Shown here one piece after another: positions 5,231-6,431 of a DNA stretch of 6,431 nucleotides; the stretch's first letter is position 1; the number at the start of each line of letters is the position of its first letter. The notes beneath the pieces are model-generated. The model had not been told where the DNA came from, did not search any database, and was given only the letters and a program-made list of their open reading frames with translations. Source of the DNA: DASSJM01 sp049587975 (lineage in GTDB: Bacteria; Actinomycetota; UBA4738; HRBIN12); the NCBI GenBank assembly GCA_049587975.1, contig JBAVEY010000153.1, positions 1 to 6,431 of the forward strand, written 5' to 3'. The translations under genes were made by a program, and so were the position numbers.

Positions 5231-6268
5231 TCATGCCGTCTCCCGCCTCGCCCGGCGCGGTCGGAGCACCTCGTCCGCGAAGGCCCCGAGCCGACGGTTG
5301 AACTCGTCGTGCGCCTCCATCATCGGGAAATGGCCGGTCCCCTCGATCACCTCGAGGCGGCCCTGCGGGAGCTCCCCCGCGAGCGCGACCGAGGACGAGG
5401 GCGGGGTCATCCGGTCCTGCTCGCCGACCAGGACGAGCGCCGGAACGGCGATGTGCTGGACGGCGTGCCGAAGGTCCATCTCCATCAGGCCGGCCAGCCC
5501 GTCCGTCCACACCTCGGACGGGGCTCGGGCGGCGAGCCCCACCACGTACCGCACGAGGTGGGGCGACGCATCCGGTCCGAACTGCGTCGCGCGCGCGATC
5601 ATCTGGGCCACGTCGGCCGGGCTCGACAGGACGTAGCGCCGGAGCCGGTTCACGCGGCCCGCCGCCTGCCGCAGCGATCCGAGCCTCGGACGCAGGAGCT
5701 CGGTCACCGAGCCGAACGCGCCCCGGACCAGGTCGCTCGCGGCCGAACCGACGAACACCACGCCCGCGACGGGATCTCGGAACAGCTCGGGCTGCGCCTC
5801 GGCCAACGCCAGCATCGACATCGCGCCCATGCTGTGCCCGACCAGGAGCACGCGCCGTTCCCCGAGGGTGCTCAGGACGGCGCCGAGGTCGTGGCCGAAC
5901 GCGAGCGGGGACAGGTCGCCCTCGGCCGCGCGAGCGCTCCGACCGTGAGAGCGGAAGTCGAACAGGACGCACCGGTACCGGTCGGACAGGCCGGTCCACT
6001 GGTAGTGCCACGTCGTCATGTCCAGGCTGAAGCCGTGGACGAACACGATCGTCGGCCTCGACGGATCCCCCGCGGCCCGCACCGCGAGCTCGGTCCCGTC
6101 GAAGGAGCTGATCGGTCCGACATCCTCGGGGGGGAGCTCGGACAGGTGCTCGTCCGCCTCGGGGTCGGGTCGGCGTCGCGCGTTCAGCACGGTCCGGCCG
6201 ATCACGCCGCCCGCGACGGCGCCGGCCGCGATGCCGGCGGTGACGAACGCCGTCCGCCGGCGGCTCAC
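5231..6268 (-). CDS. Membrane-anchored alpha/beta hydrolase
   Basis: A serine hydrolase of the alpha/beta-fold family, of the kind that sits between alr and tsaE in many actinobacteria; its substrate is unknown. The 345-residue protein begins with a basic tip and a Gly/Ala-rich hydrophobic segment (about 7-28) followed by Arg residues, which looks like an uncleaved N-terminal anchor; there is no lipobox. The catalytic domain shows VFVHGF (oxyanion loop, 75-80), FDFRSHGRS (103-111), LLVGHSMGAMS (nucleophile Ser146), LVGEQDRMTPP (Asp285) and EGTGHFPMMEAH (His313). The triad is therefore complete. A variable cap region lies around 180-260. The GTG at 6268 overlaps the alr stop as GTGA and has GAGGG 6 nt upstream, so translation is probably coupled to alr. 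Lipase, esterase or epoxide-hydrolase-like activities are all possible. Confidence 0.9.
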   Translation of the reverse strand: MSRRRTAFVTAGIAAGAVAGGVIGRTVLNARRRPDPEADEHLSELPPEDVGPISSFDGTELAVRAAGDPSRPTIVFVHGFSLDMTTWHYQWTGLSDRYRCVLFDFRSHGRSARAAEGDLSPLAFGHDLGAVLSTLGERRVLLVGHSMGAMSMLALAEAQPELFRDPVAGVVFVGSAASDLVRGAFGSVTELLRPRLGSLRQAAGRVNRLRRYVLSSPADVAQMIARATQFGPDASPHLVRYVVGLAARAPSEVWTDGLAGLMEMDLRHAVQHIAVPALVLVGEQDRMTPPSSSVALAGELPQGRLEVIEGTGHFPMMEAHDEFNRRLGAFADEVLRPRRARRETA

Positions 6269-6431
6269 CCGGCACCCTCGGAGCCCGTGTACACCCTGGG
6301 CACACGCTCGCCGATGCCGGTCGTGATCTCCCGTCCGATCGTGCCTGCGCGCTCCGCGAACCCCTCGGCCGAGATCCGCTCGTCGCCCTGTGCGCCGATC
6401 AGCACGACCTCGTCTCCCGGCGTTACGCGGT
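6265..6431 (-). CDS. alr: Alanine racemase, C-terminal fragment (5' part outside window)
   Basis: Alanine racemase is the PLP enzyme that makes D-alanine for peptidoglycan. Only about the last 54 residues are in the window, translated by hand. They include TPGDEVVLIG, then DERISAEGFAERAGTIGREI, then GIGERVPRVY, the standard end of the C-terminal beta-barrel domain. The pattern of (V/I)GDEVVLIG followed by E-A-GTI-EI and G-RVPR-Y is characteristic of Alr. The PLP lysine and the catalytic tyrosine lie upstream of the window and cannot be checked. The TGA (6267-6265) overlaps the GTG start of the next gene. Its position at the head of the cluster matches the actinobacterial alr-hydrolase-tsaE order. 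Confidence 0.9.
   Translation of the reverse strand, partial: RVTPGDEVVLIGAQGDERISAEGFAERAGTIGREITTGIGERVPRVYTGSEGAG

Noticed and set aside
4240..5301. Plus-strand open frames across the P1 hydrolase and alpha/beta hydrolase start
   Set aside because: Arg/Pro/His-rich with no recognisable motif; the minus strand is fully explained by real genes.

Overview
This window is a dense, GC-rich stretch (about 70% GC or more outside one insert) with every gene on the minus strand, so it reads from right (6431) to left (1). The order alr, alpha/beta hydrolase, tsaE, tsaB, rimI, tsaD is the classic actinobacterial arrangement seen in Streptomyces and Mycobacterium relatives. Together with the GC content and GTG starts, it points to a member of the Actinomycetota, possibly uncultured. 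I cannot assign a genus.

Layout in transcription order: 3' end of alanine racemase (6265-6431); membrane-anchored alpha/beta hydrolase (5231-6268, GTGA overlap with alr); P1-family NylC/DmpA-like self-processing hydrolase (4309-5211); family 4 uracil-DNA glycosylase split by an in-frame intein (2654-4312, ATGA overlap with the hydrolase); tsaE (2119-2607); tsaB (1398-2105); rimI (887-1444, 47-nt overlap with tsaB); tsaD (1-841, cut by the window edge). All gaps between genes are under 50 nt, and I see no convincing internal promoter or terminator, so this is most likely one long operon. No tRNA, rRNA, CRISPR array or IS element was found.

Four genes serve tRNA t6A37 modification or the classic t6A neighbourhood: TsaD, TsaB and TsaE work together on the tRNA, and RimI is the usual N-acetyltransferase companion. 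The TsaC/Sua5 enzyme that makes the threonylcarbamoyl-AMP donor is not in the window. The P1 hydrolase and the uracil-DNA glycosylase sit between the alpha/beta hydrolase and tsaE and look like an insertion into the ancestral order.

The standout is a 354-residue intein (2999-4060) with an apparently intact LAGLIDADG homing endonuclease. It lies immediately before the Cys of the CRPPGNRDP motif of the glycosylase. That Cys is both the splicing nucleophile at position +1 and the third predicted [4Fe-4S] ligand, so the repair enzyme cannot form its normal cluster site until the intein is removed. The intein DNA is clearly less GC-rich (57-60% in two sampled 60-base lines) than its host (73-77% in two sampled lines), consistent with horizontal arrival. 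The mature glycosylase also ends in QLGLF, resembling a bacterial beta sliding clamp-binding motif.
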